Positions 51,863-60,876 of a stretch of 64,000 nt of DNA are shown here, in pieces. Numbering within the stretch: position 1 is the stretch's first letter; each line of letters begins with the position of its first letter. Location: NCBI RefSeq assembly GCF_027587175.1, contig NZ_JAPCID010000015.1, forward strand, positions 82,523 to 146,522, in the 5' to 3' direction. The translations under genes were made by a program, and so were the position numbers. Source of the DNA: Solirubrobacter deserti (lineage in GTDB: Bacteria > Actinomycetota > Thermoleophilia > Solirubrobacterales > Solirubrobacteraceae). The notes below the pieces were generated by a model. It was not told where the DNA came from. It searched no databases and saw only the letters and a list, made by a program, of their open reading frames with translations.

Positions 51863-53487
51863 TCGATCGTGCCGGGCGGCTTGCTCGTGATGTCGAGCAC
51901 GACGCGGTTGACCTCGCGGATCTCGTTGATCATCCGCGACGCGATCTGCTCGAGCAGGTCGTACGGCAGGCGTGCCCAGTCGGCGGTCATCGCGTCGTCG
52001 GACGTCACCGCGCGGATCGCGACGACGTAGCCGTAGGTGCGCTCGTCGCCCTGCACGCCGACGGTCCGGATGTCCGGCAGCACGCAGAACGACTGCCACA
52101 GCTCGCGGTACAGGCCGGCCTTGCGGATCTCGTCCTGGAGGATGAAGTCCGCGGCGCGCAGCGTGTCCAGGCGCTCCTTGGTGGCCTCGCCGCCGACGAC
52201 GCGGATCGCAAGCCCCGGCCCCGGGAACGGCTGGCGCCAGACGAACTTCTCGGGCAGGCCGAGCTCCGCGCCGACGGCGCGCACCTCGTCCTTGAACAGC
52301 GCCCGCAGCGGCTCGACGAGCTGGAACTCCATGTCCTCGGGCAGCCCGCCCACGTTGTGGTGGGACTTGATCGTCGCCGCGCCGGTGCCGCCGCCCGACT
52401 CGATCACGTCCGAGTACAGCGTGCCCTGCACGAGGAACTTGGCGTCGCCGATCTTGGCCGCCTCCTCCTCGAAGACGCGGATGAACTCGGCGCCGATCGC
52501 CTTGCGCTTGGCCTCGGGCTCCGACACGCCCTTCAGGCGCTCGAGGAACCGCTGCTCGGCGTCCACCGCGACGAGCGGCACGTGGAACTGGTCGCGGAAC
52601 GCACGGATGACCTGCTCGCCCTCGTCCTGGCGCATCATCCCGTGATCGACGAACACGCAGGTGAGCTGGTCACCGACGGCCCTGTGCACCAGCAGCGCCG
52701 CAACGGACGAGTCCACCCCGCCCGAGAGCCCGCAGATGACCTTGCTGTCGCCGACCTGCTTGCGGATCGCGTCGACCTGCTCGTCGATGATGTTCGCCGC
52801 CGACCACGTGCGCGAGGCGCCCGCGATGTCCTCGAGGAACGTCGTCAGCACCTGCTGCCCGTACGGCGTGTGCACGACCTCCGGGTGGTACTGGATGCCG
52901 TACAGCCCGCGCTCGGGGTTCTCCACCGCCGCCACCGGCGACTCCGTCGAGGACGCGAGCGCCGTGAAGCCCTCAGGCGCCTCGTACACCGTGTCCCGGT
53001 GCGACATCCAGCACTGCTGGGTCTCCGGCGTGCCCGCGAGCAGGCGGCCGGGCTCGGCCACCGTCAGCGTCGAGCGGCCGAACTCGCCGATCTCGGCGCC
53101 TTCGACCTTCCCGCCGAGCGTGAGCACGAGCGCCTGCATCCCGTAGCAGATGCCGAGCACCGGGATGCCGAGCTCGAGCAGCTCCGGGTCCAGCCGCGGC
53201 GCGCCCGGCGCGTACACCGACGCGGGCCCGCCGCTCAGGATCAGGCCCTTGGGATTGCGCCGGCGCACCTCCTCCACCCCCACGTGATGCGGGAGCAGCT
53301 CGGAGAACACGCCGAGCTCGCGCACGCGGCGCGCGATCAGCTGCGAGTACTGGCCGCCGTAGTCGAGGACGACGACCTCATCGGCGGCGACCTCGCGCTC
53401 GAGCGCGAGCTCCTCTACCGGCTGGTCAGCCGGCAGTGAGGAGCCATGCCCGAGCGACCTGGCCTCAGTCTGCGACAAGCGCGACAT
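51853..53487 (-). CDS. guaA: GMP synthase (glutamine-hydrolysing)
   Basis: This 544-residue protein has a class-I glutaminase ([20 protein letters not shown], catalytic Cys in [23 protein letters not shown]), the PP-loop [16 protein letters not shown], and the synthase C-terminal dimerisation part ending KPPGTIEWE. It converts XMP to GMP. The start at ATG 53487 overlaps guaB3 by 23 bases and gives a leader of about 35 residues before the glutaminase; a later start is possible. Confidence 0.97.
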   Translation of the reverse strand: MSRLSQTEARSLGHGSSLPADQPVEELALEREVAADEVVVLDYGGQYSQLIARRVRELGVFSELLPHHVGVEEVRRRNPKGLILSGGPASVYAPGAPRLDPELLELGIPVLGICYGMQALVLTLGGKVEGAEIGEFGRSTLTVAEPGRLLAGTPETQQCWMSHRDTVYEAPEGFTALASSTESPVAAVENPERGLYGIQYHPEVVHTPYGQQVLTTFLEDIAGASRTWSAANIIDEQVDAIRKQVGDSKVICGLSGGVDSSVAALLVHRAVGDQLTCVFVDHGMMRQDEGEQVIRAFRDQFHVPLVAVDAEQRFLERLKGVSEPEAKRKAIGAEFIRVFEEEAAKIGDAKFLVQGTLYSDVIESGGGTGAATIKSHHNVGGLPEDMEFQLVEPLRALFKDEVRAVGAELGLPEKFVWRQPFPGPGLAIRVVGGEATKERLDTLRAADFILQDEIRKAGLYRELWQSFCVLPDIRTVGVQGDERTYGYVVAIRAVTSDDAMTADWARLPYDLLEQIASRMINEIREVNRVVLDITSKPPGTIEWE

Positions 53488-54655
53488 CTCCGCCGCGAAC
53501 GCCCATGCCGATCGCCTGGTCGCGCTGGAGGTGCTTGCCCTCGGTCTGCAGCGCGGGGGCGATCATCAGCTCGGCCCGGTTGAACTCGGCGATGTCCTGG
53601 TAGCCGCAGGTGGCCATCGACGTGCGCAGGCCGCCCATCAGGTTGAACGTGCCGTCGTTCTCGCGCGCGGGGCCGGAGATGATCTCCTCCAGCGTGCCGT
53701 TCTGCGTGGTCTTCACGCGCGCGCCGCGCGGGAGCGTCGGGTGGAACGTCGCCATGCCCCAGTGGTAGCCGTGGCCGGGCGCCTCGTAGGCGCGGGCGAG
53801 CGGAGAGCCGACCATCACCGCGTCGGCGCCGCAGGCAATGGCCTTCGAGACGTCGCCGCCGGTGCGCATGCCGCCGTCGGCGATCACGCGGACGTAGTCG
53901 CCCGTCTCGAGCATGTGCTGGTTGCGGGCGGCCGCCACGTCGGCGATCGCGGTGGCCTGCGGGACGCCGATGCCGAGCACGCCGCGCGTGGTGCAGGCCG
54001 CGCCCGGGCCGACGCCGACGAGCACGCCCGCCGCGCCCGCGCGCATCAGGTGCAGACCGGTCGAGTACGAGGCGCAGCCGCCCAGCACCGTCGGGATCGG
54101 GAGGTCGCGGACGAACTCCTTGAGGTTGAGCACGTGCCCGGAGGACGAGACGTGCTCGGCCGAGATGACCGTGCCCTGGATGACCAGGATGTCCAGGCCG
54201 GCGTCCAGGCAGATCTCGTAGTACTGCTCGACGCGCTGAGGAGTGAGCGAGGCGGAGGCGACGACGCCGTGGGCCTTGATCTCCTTGATGCGCTGGACGA
54301 TCAGCTCTTCCTTGACGGGCTCCTGGTAGATGTCCTGCATCTCGCGCGTCGCCTGCTCCTTGGGCAGGGAAGCGATGCGGGCCAGGATCGAGTCCGCGTC
54401 CTCGTAGCGGGTCCAGATGCCCTCGAGGTTCAGGACGGCCAGGCCGCCGAGCTTGCCGATGATGCCGGCGCTCTCCGGCGAGACGACGCCGTCCATCGCG
54501 GACGCCAGCAGCGGCAGCTCGAAGCGGTAGGGACCGAGCGTCCAGGTGATGTCCACATCATCGGGGTCCCGCGTCCTGCGCGAAGGGACAATTGCGATGT
54601 CATCGAAGCCGTAGGCGCGGCGCGCCTTCTTGCCTCGGCCGATCTCGATCTCCAT
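53465..54655 (-). CDS. guaB3: GuaB3-family IMP-dehydrogenase-related enzyme
   Basis: The 396-residue protein begins [20 protein letters not shown] and lacks the CBS pair of ordinary IMP dehydrogenase. The catalytic Cys is in [15 protein letters not shown] and the purine loop in [18 protein letters not shown]. GuaB3 proteins in cyanobacteria have been reported to act as GMP reductases, and the actinobacterial ones are often misnamed IMP dehydrogenases. Adjacency to guaA points to guanine nucleotide balance. TAGGAT lies six bases before the start. Confidence 0.9.
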   Translation of the reverse strand: MEIEIGRGKKARRAYGFDDIAIVPSRRTRDPDDVDITWTLGPYRFELPLLASAMDGVVSPESAGIIGKLGGLAVLNLEGIWTRYEDADSILARIASLPKEQATREMQDIYQEPVKEELIVQRIKEIKAHGVVASASLTPQRVEQYYEICLDAGLDILVIQGTVISAEHVSSSGHVLNLKEFVRDLPIPTVLGGCASYSTGLHLMRAGAAGVLVGVGPGAACTTRGVLGIGVPQATAIADVAAARNQHMLETGDYVRVIADGGMRTGGDVSKAIACGADAVMVGSPLARAYEAPGHGYHWGMATFHPTLPRGARVKTTQNGTLEEIISGPARENDGTFNLMGGLRTSMATCGYQDIAEFNRAELMIAPALQTEGKHLQRDQAIGMGVRGGDVALVAD

Positions 54656-54661
54656 GGCGAA

Positions 54662-54667
54662 ATCCTA
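54662..54667 (-). promoter_or_regulatory. -10 hexamer of the guaB3-guaA operon
   Basis: TAGGAT on the minus strand lies 6 bases before ATG 54655; no Shine-Dalgarno. Confidence 0.4.
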
Positions 54668-54703
54668 GGGATAGGGGCGGACGGTGACCCCGGGCGGGTC
54701 CTC

Positions 54704-55681
54704 TTACGTTAGAGCGTCGTTATGAGTCGCCGAGTGACGCTCGACGTCCACTTCCCCGAGCAGGCGCTGAACGCGGTCGGGATCGACCAGACCGGCGCCG
54801 AGATGCTGCGTGGATTCCGCGCCGCAGGCGACGGCGAACGCGAGCGCCTCCTCGACCGGCCGGCTCTGATAGCGCGCGGCCACGTAGCCCGCCAGGAACG
54901 CGTCGCCGGAGCCGACGGTGGCCCGTGGCTCGATCGCTCCCCCGCGGACGCGCACCCGGTAGATCACCGGCTCGGTCTCGTGCGGCGGGTGCATCCGGGC
55001 GAAGCAGCCGTCGGGCAGCGTCATCAGCGCCTCGCGCGCGCCCATGTCGCAGACCTCCTTGACGGCGTACGTGCGGTCCTCGTCGTCGTTGAACTCGTGC
55101 CCGACGAGCTCTTCGGCCTCGAGCATGTTCGGCGAGACGACGTCGGGTTCGGCTCTGACCGCGCGCCGCAGCGGGTCCCCGTCGGTGTCCACGACGGTGG
55201 TCACGCCGAGCTTGCGCAGCTCACGGATCAGGAAGGCGTAGATGTCCGTGTCGACCTCGCGCGGGAGCGAGCCGGCGAACACGCACAGGCTCGCGCCCTT
55301 GGCCAGGTACAGGAGCTTGTCGACGAACAGCTCGACCTCCTGCGGCGTGACCTTCGGGCCCTTCTCGTTGATCTCGGTCTGCTCGCCCGTCGTGGGGTCG
55401 ATCACGGCGGTGTTCGTGCGCGACTCCTCGCGGATGCGGACGAAGTCGGACAGCACGGAGAGCTGCGTGAGCTGGTCGACGATGCGCGTGCCGGTCGCGC
55501 CGCCGGCGAACCCGGTCGCGATCACGGGGGCGCCGATCGTCTTGAGCACGCGGGCGACGTTGACGCCCTTGCCGCCCGGCATCGTGGTCTGCTCGACGGT
55601 CCGGTGGCGGCGGCCGAGCCGGAAGTTGGGCACCGACAACGTCTTGTCGATGGCCGTGTTGAGCGTGACGGTGACGATCAT
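54704..55681 (-). CDS. PfkB-family sugar kinase (1-phosphofructokinase-like)
   Basis: The 325-residue protein has the N-terminal VTLNTAIDKTLSV and GGKGVNVARVLKTIG typical of 1-phosphofructokinases and tagatose kinases, and the C-terminal ATVGSGDAFLAGYVAA with the catalytic Asp and anion hole. It phosphorylates a hexose phosphate using ATP. The start overlaps the carboxypeptidase stop as ATGA. Which hexose phosphate is used cannot be told. Confidence 0.85.
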   Translation of the reverse strand: MIVTVTLNTAIDKTLSVPNFRLGRRHRTVEQTTMPGGKGVNVARVLKTIGAPVIATGFAGGATGTRIVDQLTQLSVLSDFVRIREESRTNTAVIDPTTGEQTEINEKGPKVTPQEVELFVDKLLYLAKGASLCVFAGSLPREVDTDIYAFLIRELRKLGVTTVVDTDGDPLRRAVRAEPDVVSPNMLEAEELVGHEFNDDEDRTYAVKEVCDMGAREALMTLPDGCFARMHPPHETEPVIYRVRVRGGAIEPRATVGSGDAFLAGYVAARYQSRPVEEALAFAVACGAESTQHLGAGLVDPDRVQRLLGEVDVERHSATHNDALT

Positions 55682-56919
55682 GCGGCGCGGGGTGCTTCGC
55701 GGCGGTTGGTCCGCCGCCGGCCGGTACGGGCGCGACGGGTCACAAGCAGGACCGTAGCGACTAGCGCCACCGCGACGCCCACGACCACATACGGCCGGGC
55801 GGCCCACGATTTCGCCTTCACCGCCGGCGTCGGCGCGGCGACGGCCGACTTGGCCACCAGCGCGACGGTCGCGACGAGCTTGCCCTGCTGGCGCACCTCC
55901 ACGCGTCCGAGCCGCTGGCCGCTGCGGATCGGGCCCTCGACGACGTCCGGCGCGACCACGTCGGTCGTGATCTCGTCGCGCGTGCCGCGCGGGATGATGC
56001 GGCGCACCGTTCGGTCCGGGGCGAGGCTGAGCGTCGCGCCCTGGCGGTCCCGGATCGGTACCCGCGTGATGACCTTGCCCTCGACCACCGCGCGAATGCG
56101 CTGGAAGCGCGGGATCGCGAACTTGAGCAGCTCGAGCGTGTCGTGGTCGCGCGCCGCCTCGCTGGGCGTGCCGAGCACCGCGGAGATCACCTGGATGCCG
56201 TTGCGGCTGCCCGAGCCGACGAGCACGTAGCCCGCGCCGCGGGTGTGGCCGGTCTTGACGCCGTTGACCCACGGGTAGCGGGCGACGAGCCGGTTGCGAT
56301 TGCGGAACGTGCGGGGATGGTCGCCCGTCTTGAGCGTGCCGACCGGCGAGTCCACGATCTTGGTGAAGAACGTGTTCTCGCGCAGGACGGCGGCGAGCTT
56401 GACCAGGTCGCGGGCGCTGGAATAGTTGCCCTCCTGGTCGAGCCCGATCTCGTTGGAGAAGTGCGTGTTGGTGAGGCCCAACTGGCGGGCGCGGCGGTTC
56501 ATCTCGCGGTAGAAGCGCTTGCGCGTTCCCGACACGCCCTCGGCGAGCGCGACCGCGGCGTCGTTGCCGGACTCCAGCAGCAGGCCTCGCAGCAGGTCGG
56601 AGACCTTCATCCGCTCACCCGGGTTGAGCCGGATCTGGGACTCGATCGGCAGCGGGCGGTAGTCGGAGGCCGCGAAGGTGTCGCTGAGCTTGGCGTTCTC
56701 GAGCGTGACCAGCGCCGTCATCAGCTTCGTGGTGGAGCCGATCGAGAGCCGCTTGTCGGCCTGGCGCTCGCACGCGACGGTGCCGGTCGCGACCTCGATC
56801 ACGATCGCGGCCTGGGCGCCGACGCTCTGCGGGCAGTTGCGCGCCTCGGCTTCGGCTGGGTTGGAGAACAGGAGGAGCGCCGCTACCGCCGCGAGCGCCG
56901 CCGCAGCGGGGCGCCTCAA
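55678..56919 (-). CDS. Secreted D-alanyl-D-alanine carboxypeptidase (penicillin-binding protein 5/6 type)
   Basis: The 413-residue protein starts at TTG 56919, overlapping the LysM stop as TTGA. A signal peptide (AAAALAAVAALLLFSNPAEA) precedes the catalytic motifs SxxK in GSTTKLMTALV, SGN in LESGNDAAVAL and KTG in VNGVKTGHTRG. After the peptidase domain comes a beta-rich segment and a C-terminal transmembrane helix (PYVVVGVAVALVATVLLV) with an Arg-rich tail. It should trim peptidoglycan stem peptides. Coupling to a LysM protein fits a wall role. Confidence 0.92.
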   Translation of the reverse strand: MRRPAAAALAAVAALLLFSNPAEAEARNCPQSVGAQAAIVIEVATGTVACERQADKRLSIGSTTKLMTALVTLENAKLSDTFAASDYRPLPIESQIRLNPGERMKVSDLLRGLLLESGNDAAVALAEGVSGTRKRFYREMNRRARQLGLTNTHFSNEIGLDQEGNYSSARDLVKLAAVLRENTFFTKIVDSPVGTLKTGDHPRTFRNRNRLVARYPWVNGVKTGHTRGAGYVLVGSGSRNGIQVISAVLGTPSEAARDHDTLELLKFAIPRFQRIRAVVEGKVITRVPIRDRQGATLSLAPDRTVRRIIPRGTRDEITTDVVAPDVVEGPIRSGQRLGRVEVRQQGKLVATVALVAKSAVAAPTPAVKAKSWAARPYVVVGVAVALVATVLLVTRRARTGRRRTNRREAPRAA

Positions 56920-57239
56920 TTCTCGAGCCTGATCTTCTGGCCCGGCGACAGCGTGGACGCGTCGATGTCGGGGTTGAGCTCCAACAGCGTCTCGAGGTCC
57001 ACGCCGGTCTTCTCGGCGATGCCGGACGCGGTGTCGCCCGACTTGACCGTGTAGGTCTTCGCCTTGGACGACTTCTTCTTCTTGCTGGTCTTCTCGGCGG
57101 TCGCGCTCGGCGTCGCGGTCTGGCTCGCCGGCGTGGAGTTCGTCGGCTCCTCGTCGCTCGAGACGACGGAATAAAGCGCGAAAGCGAAGGCGATCAGCGC
57201 GATCGGCGCCAGAAAGCGCGCGGGATTGCGGCCGGCCAT
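56916..57239 (-). CDS. Membrane-anchored LysM protein
   Basis: This 107-residue protein has one N-terminal membrane helix (FLAPIALIAFAFALYSVV), a Thr/Ser/Lys-rich spacer including SKKKKSSK, and a C-terminal LysM domain (TYTVKSGDTASGIAEKTGVD, then PGQKIRLEN) that binds GlcNAc in peptidoglycan. It begins 21 bases after pyrF, with TAGACT eight bases before its start, and is coupled to the carboxypeptidase gene. Confidence 0.85.
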   Translation of the reverse strand: MAGRNPARFLAPIALIAFAFALYSVVSSDEEPTNSTPASQTATPSATAEKTSKKKKSSKAKTYTVKSGDTASGIAEKTGVDLETLLELNPDIDASTLSPGQKIRLEN

Positions 57240-57247
57240 CGAGGTCC

Positions 57248-57253
57248 AGTCTA
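57248..57253 (-). promoter_or_regulatory. -10 hexamer of the LysM-carboxypeptidase operon
   Basis: TAGACT on the minus strand lies 8 bases before ATG 57239, inside the 21-base gap after pyrF. Confidence 0.4.
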
Positions 57254-57260
57254 GTGGGCT

Positions 57261-58268
57261 TCAGGCGAGGCCCCATGCCTGCTCGCGAAGGCGCTCGGCT
57301 TCGGCGCGGGCAGCATCGGACGGAGTCGCGCCCGTGGCCTCGTGGGCGTTGGCGATGGAGCGTGAGGCGGTGACGAGCCCAGCCGCCCGGCCCGGCGCGA
57401 ACGCGGGCGCGACGCTGGCGATGTCCCCGCCCTGGGCGCCGATGCCCGGCAGCAGGAACGGCGTGTGCGGCATGAGCTCGCGCAGGCGCTGCAGATGTTC
57501 GGGCTCGGTCGCCCCGGTGACGGCCCCGATGTCCTTCAGGCCCGCCGGACCGGCCTGGCCGAGCTCGTCGACGAGGCGCGCCAAGTGCTCCCACAGCCGC
57601 TCGCCGGTCGCGAGCTGCGCGTCGAGGATGTCCGCGGCGCCCGGGTTGGACGTGCGGACGAGCACGAACACCCCCGCACCGTGCTCGCGGGCCGCCTGCA
57701 CGAGCGGCTCGAGCGAGTCGCGGCCGAGCAGCGGGTTCGCGGTGAACGCGTCGGCTCCGAGGCCGTCCACGTGGCCGAACGGCGACGGCGTGGACGCGAC
57801 CAGCGCCTGGCCGTAGGCCGCGGCGGTGACGGGCACGTCGCCGCGCTTGCCGTCGGCGAGCACGAGCAGGCCCTGCTCGCGGGCGTAAGACGTGATGTGC
57901 TCGAGCGCGAGCCAGCCCGGCGCGCCCAGGCGCTCGAAGCAGGCCAGCTGCGGCTTGACGGCGACGACGGCCGGTGCGACCGCGTCGATCATCGCCCGGC
58001 AGTGCGCGAGCACGGCCGCGGCAGTCTCCAATCTGGCGACGACACCGGGGCGGGGCGGTTGCTCGCCCGCGGCCTCTTCAGCGTCGGAGAAGGTGAGCGC
58101 GAGCCGCGCTCGCGCCTCGCTCGTGCGGTCGATCGCGGCCGGCCAGAGCTTCGCCGGATCGGGATCGATGCCGAGCACGATCTGCGACTCGCGTTCGGCG
58201 ACGGCCGTGCTGAGCCGATCGCCGAACGTCGGACTGGGACTCGGCCCTCCGTTGCCCGTTTGGGTCAT
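57261..58268 (-). CDS. pyrF: Orotidine 5-phosphate decarboxylase (type 2)
   Basis: The 335-residue protein has the catalytic VLADGKRGDVPVTAAAYG and substrate contacts in VKPQLACFERLGAPG and VTASRSIANA. This is the long form found in actinobacteria and others, making UMP from OMP. A large hairpin lies between it and hup upstream. The start at ATG 58268 has no strong ribosome-binding site; TAGTCA lies six bases upstream. Confidence 0.92.
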   Translation of the reverse strand: MTQTGNGGPSPSPTFGDRLSTAVAERESQIVLGIDPDPAKLWPAAIDRTSEARARLALTFSDAEEAAGEQPPRPGVVARLETAAAVLAHCRAMIDAVAPAVVAVKPQLACFERLGAPGWLALEHITSYAREQGLLVLADGKRGDVPVTAAAYGQALVASTPSPFGHVDGLGADAFTANPLLGRDSLEPLVQAAREHGAGVFVLVRTSNPGAADILDAQLATGERLWEHLARLVDELGQAGPAGLKDIGAVTGATEPEHLQRLRELMPHTPFLLPGIGAQGGDIASVAPAFAPGRAAGLVTASRSIANAHEATGATPSDAARAEAERLREQAWGLA

Positions 58269-58291
58269 GTGGGTTGACTACAGGCCCAGCC

Positions 58292-58317
58292 GGGCGCCGG
58301 CGATAGCGCCGGCGCCC
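58292..58317 (-). terminator. Hairpin after hup
   Basis: An 11-base arm GGGCGCCGGCG (58292-58302) pairs perfectly with 58307-58317 around the loop ATAG, right after the hup stop. There is no T-run. It probably separates hup from pyrF. Confidence 0.65.
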
Positions 58318-58330
58318 CTCGTGGTCGCGA

Positions 58331-58603
58331 CTACTTGACGGCCTTCTTGAGGCCCGAGCCGGCCGTGAAGCGCGGCACCCGGCTGGCAGAGATGGTCATC
58401 GTCTCGCCCGTGCGGGGGTTACGACCCTCGCGCGCGCCACGCTCCGCGACATGGAACTTGCCGAAACCGGTGAAGTTGACCTCTTCGCCCGAGCCGAGAG
58501 CGCTCTCGATCGAGTTCAGCACTGCATCGACGGCAGCGCCCGCGTCCTTCTTGCTGAAGCCGGTCTGCTCGGCGACCTTGTCGACGAACTCGTTCTTCGT
58601 CAT
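58331..58603 (-). CDS. hup: HU-family DNA-binding protein
   Basis: The 90-residue protein begins MTKNEFVDKVAEQTGFSKKD and has the beta-arm region FTGFGKFHVAERGAREGRNP with TGETMTISASRVPRF, ending KKAVK. It matches the canonical HU length; no C-terminal lysine tail as in some actinobacteria. HU bends and compacts the chromosome as a dimer. AGGAGG precedes ATG 58603. Confidence 0.96.
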   Translation of the reverse strand: MTKNEFVDKVAEQTGFSKKDAGAAVDAVLNSIESALGSGEEVNFTGFGKFHVAERGAREGRNPRTGETMTISASRVPRFTAGSGLKKAVK

Positions 58604-58645
58604 GCGTCCTCCTGTGGATCCCCAAGTGGGATTGCTGGTGGAGGC

Positions 58646-58686
58646 CCGAAGCTAACAGTGGCTTCGGACGGGGTCGGCGCACCATA
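58646..58686 (-). promoter_or_regulatory. hup promoter and leader hairpin
   Basis: TATGGT (58686-58681) is a -10 that leaves a leader of about 70 bases. CCGAAGC and GCTTCGG (58646-58652, 58661-58667) form a seven-pair hairpin within it. HU genes are often controlled by such leaders, but this one is unproven. Confidence 0.5.
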
Positions 58687-58689
58687 GCG

Positions 58690-58720
58690 AAAAAACCCGC
58701 AATTTGCGAAGATCTGCGGG
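58690..58720 (-). terminator. Rho-independent terminator before the hup promoter
   Basis: Read leftward, CCCGCA (58720-58715) pairs with TGCGGG (58701-58696) across a 13-base loop, followed by six T residues (58695-58690). It closes the gene at 58747-59142. Confidence 0.7.
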
Positions 58721-58746
58721 CGAAAAATGGTCTGAGAATCCACGCT

Positions 58747-59142
58747 CTAGGGCCGAAAAGCGTCAGCAGCAGCTGTCACGACAGCCTTCACAAGCGCCTC
58801 GCCCGGGCGTGCGGACGGGGTTTCCTGCGCGCTTTCCGGCGCGGTTCCGCACAGCGCCGTGCGCAGGTCACGGCGGATCGGGCCCGGCAGCGCGTGCGGG
58901 CCGGTGAGGACGACGAGCGCGCGGTGTCCGTCCCGGATCGCGAACACCTGGGCTCCGCTTTCGGAGCCGTGCAGCTCCCGCGCGTGCGGGTGGCCGGCGA
59001 ACAGCTCCCTGGCCGGCTCGGCGAGACGGGGGTCGCCCGCGAGCACCTCGCCGGTCACGGGATCGAGCACGATTCCGGCGCGCACGTCGGCGGACAACTC
59101 GCGCACGTACGCGAGGGCGAGATCGGGCGTGAGGGAGGACAT
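58747..59142 (-). CDS. Small protein resembling a Roadblock/LC7 domain, function unknown
   Basis: The 131-residue protein (ATG 59142) reads DLALAYVRELSADVRAGIVL, DPVTGEVLAG, then GAQVFAIRDGHRALVVLTGP, which has the alternation of helix and strand seen in Roadblock/LC7 proteins. The match is weak. The C-terminus (GEALVKAVVTAAADAFRP) is a predicted helix. It is closed by a clear terminator and is divergent from the 47-residue gene. Confidence 0.6.
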   Translation of the reverse strand: MSSLTPDLALAYVRELSADVRAGIVLDPVTGEVLAGDPRLAEPARELFAGHPHARELHGSESGAQVFAIRDGHRALVVLTGPHALPGPIRRDLRTALCGTAPESAQETPSARPGEALVKAVVTAAADAFRP

Positions 59143-59169
59143 CAGGTGCGTCCGCGACAATAGGGACTC

Positions 59170-59313
59170 GTGTCCCAGCTCAATCGAGTCGCATGGATCG
59201 TCACCGTCGGCAGCTGCCTGGTGGCGGCGCTGATCCTGGTCTTGTCCGGATACACGGGGTATGCGGGCGTGACGCTCGCCGTCGCGATCGCGGCGGCGAT
59301 CAACCTGTTCTGA
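59170..59313 (+). CDS. 47-residue membrane protein
   Basis: GTG 59170 opens a short frame coding two hydrophobic segments, RVAWIVTVGSCLVAALILVL and VTLAVAIAAAINLF, joined by a SGYTGYAG turn. It is too short for standard gene calls. It is divergent from the Roadblock-like gene and lies only 27 bases from its start. Nothing identifies a function. Confidence 0.55.
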   Translation: MSQLNRVAWIVTVGSCLVAALILVLSGYTGYAGVTLAVAIAAAINLF

Positions 59314-59370
59314 GCTCGGCCGCGTCGTTTCGGCGAACGCCGCGGCCCTCGCGAAACGAACACGCGCCCA

Positions 59371-59421
59371 GGGTGGGTCGGCGACGAACCTTTCGCTATT
59401 CGAAACCTTCGTCGCCCACCC
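59371..59421. other. Nested long hairpin, possible bidirectional terminator
   Basis: GGGTGGG plus CGACGAA (59371-59377, 59382-59388) pair with 59408-59421, leaving a four-base bulge, and the loop contains a second hairpin TTTCG/CGAAA (59391-59405). It sits between convergent genes ending at 59313 and 59453, so it may end both transcripts. Confidence 0.6.
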
Positions 59422-59452
59422 GAGTGCACGCGCGTTCGGACACGCTCCGGGA

Positions 59453-60028
59453 CTAGGCGCCACGCCCCTCGAGCCAGGCTGCCATCGCCCGCGCGGCCTT
59501 GCCGCGGTGCGAGATCGAGTCCTTCTCGTCGTCGGTCAGCGCGGCCATCGTGCGGTCCGGGAACTCGACCGGCACGAACAACGGGTCATAGCCGAAGCCG
59601 CCGCCACCGGCGGGCTCTTGCGCCAGCGTCCCTTCGCACGTGCCCTCGAACAGCTCCTCGCGCCCGTCCGGTGCTGCGAACGCGATCACGCACACGTAGC
59701 GGGCCCGCGAGCCGGCCGGCGCCTCGCGGTGCAACTTCGCGAGGTTCTCGCCGTCGGTCGCGTTCGGCCCGGCGAACCGGGCGGTGTAGACGCCGGGGCG
59801 CCAGTCCAGCGCTTCGGCCTCGATGCCGGAGTCGTCCGCGAAGGACGGCTCCCCCGTGGCCTGGGCTGCGCTGCGCGCCTTGATCAACGCGTTCTCGGCG
59901 TAGGTCGACCCGGTCTCCTCCGGCGTCGGCGCACTCTCCGGCAGGGGCGCGATGTCCACGCCGGGGAGCAGGCGCTCGAACTCGCGCACCTTGTGCGCGT
60001 TACGGGTGGCGAGGACGATCGCGGTCAC
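59453..60028 (-). CDS. rdgB: Non-canonical purine NTP pyrophosphatase (Ham1/RdgB)
   Basis: The 191-residue protein has the start IVLATRNAHKVREFERLL, the catalytic ADDSGIEAEALDWRPGVYTA, GFGYDPLFVP and ISHRGKAARA. It hydrolyses dITP, XTP and ITP to monophosphates, keeping them out of nucleic acids. GTG 60028 overlaps the rph stop as GTGA. Confidence 0.95.
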   Translation of the reverse strand: MTAIVLATRNAHKVREFERLLPGVDIAPLPESAPTPEETGSTYAENALIKARSAAQATGEPSFADDSGIEAEALDWRPGVYTARFAGPNATDGENLAKLHREAPAGSRARYVCVIAFAAPDGREELFEGTCEGTLAQEPAGGGGFGYDPLFVPVEFPDRTMAALTDDEKDSISHRGKAARAMAAWLEGRGA

Positions 60029-60750
60029 AGCGCCAGCGCCGCCTCCTGCGCGGCGCGCAGGCCTTCGATGCCTGTCTGGGCGAGCGCGAGCAGCTCGTCG
60101 AGGTGCGCGCGGCTCAACGGCGTGCGCTCGGCCGTCGCCTGCACCTCGACCAGCCCGCCCTCGCCGGTCATGACGACGTTGGCGTCCACCTCCGCGGTGG
60201 AGTCCTCGGGGTAGTCGAGGTCGAGCAGCGGGACGCCGTCGACCACGCCGCACGAGACGGCGGCGATCGTCCCCGTGAGCGGCGAGCGCTCCAGCAGCCC
60301 TTCGTCCTGCAGGCGCCGACAGGCCAGCGCCAGGGCGACGTACCCACCCGTGATCGACGCGCAGCGGGTGCCGCCGTCAGCCTCCAGCACGTCGCAATCC
60401 ACGTAGACCGTGCGCTCGCCGAGCGCGTTGAGGTCGGCGATCCCGCGCAGGCTGCGGCCGATCAGGCGCTGGATCTCCACGGTACGGCCGTCGGCGCGGC
60501 CCTTCGTGACGTCGCGCTGCTTGCGGTCGCCCGTCGAGGCGGGGAGCATCCCGTACTCGGCGGTCATCCAGCCGCGGCCCTGGCCGGCCATCCACTTCGG
60601 CACGGACTCGTGCACAGAGGCCGTGCAGATCACGCGCGTGCCGCCGCACGAGATGAGCGCGCTGCCGGTCGCGGTCCTCACGAAGCCGGGCTCGATCGTC
60701 ACGGGCCGAAGCTCGTCCGGCGCGCGGCCGCCACTTCTCTCGCGGGTCAT
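60025..60750 (-). CDS. rph: Ribonuclease PH
   Basis: The 241-residue protein has TGSALISCGGTRVICTASV, GWMTAEYGMLPASTGDRKQR, EIQRLIGRSLRGIADL and DCDVLEADGGTRCASITGGY, the standard RNase PH signatures for phosphorolytic tRNA 3-prime trimming. GGAGG lies before ATG 60750. The rph-rdgB pair is common in bacteria. Confidence 0.96.
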   Translation of the reverse strand: MTRERSGGRAPDELRPVTIEPGFVRTATGSALISCGGTRVICTASVHESVPKWMAGQGRGWMTAEYGMLPASTGDRKQRDVTKGRADGRTVEIQRLIGRSLRGIADLNALGERTVYVDCDVLEADGGTRCASITGGYVALALACRRLQDEGLLERSPLTGTIAAVSCGVVDGVPLLDLDYPEDSTAEVDANVVMTGEGGLVEVQATAERTPLSRAHLDELLALAQTGIEGLRAAQEAALAL

Positions 60751-60876
60751 CCTGCGCCTCCTGGCGTGCGGGTCTGGGCGCCGCGCGAGCGCGCGGGCGT
60801 GGGGAACGGAGCGACCACGCCGCCAGTCTGGCAAAGCCCTCATCGGCAGCCTCCGTCCCCCTTCCCTCAGCGCCCG

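Noticed and set aside
54722..56230. A 502-codon open frame opposite the PfkB kinase and carboxypeptidase genes
   Set aside because: Antisense to two well-supported genes and without recognisable motifs.
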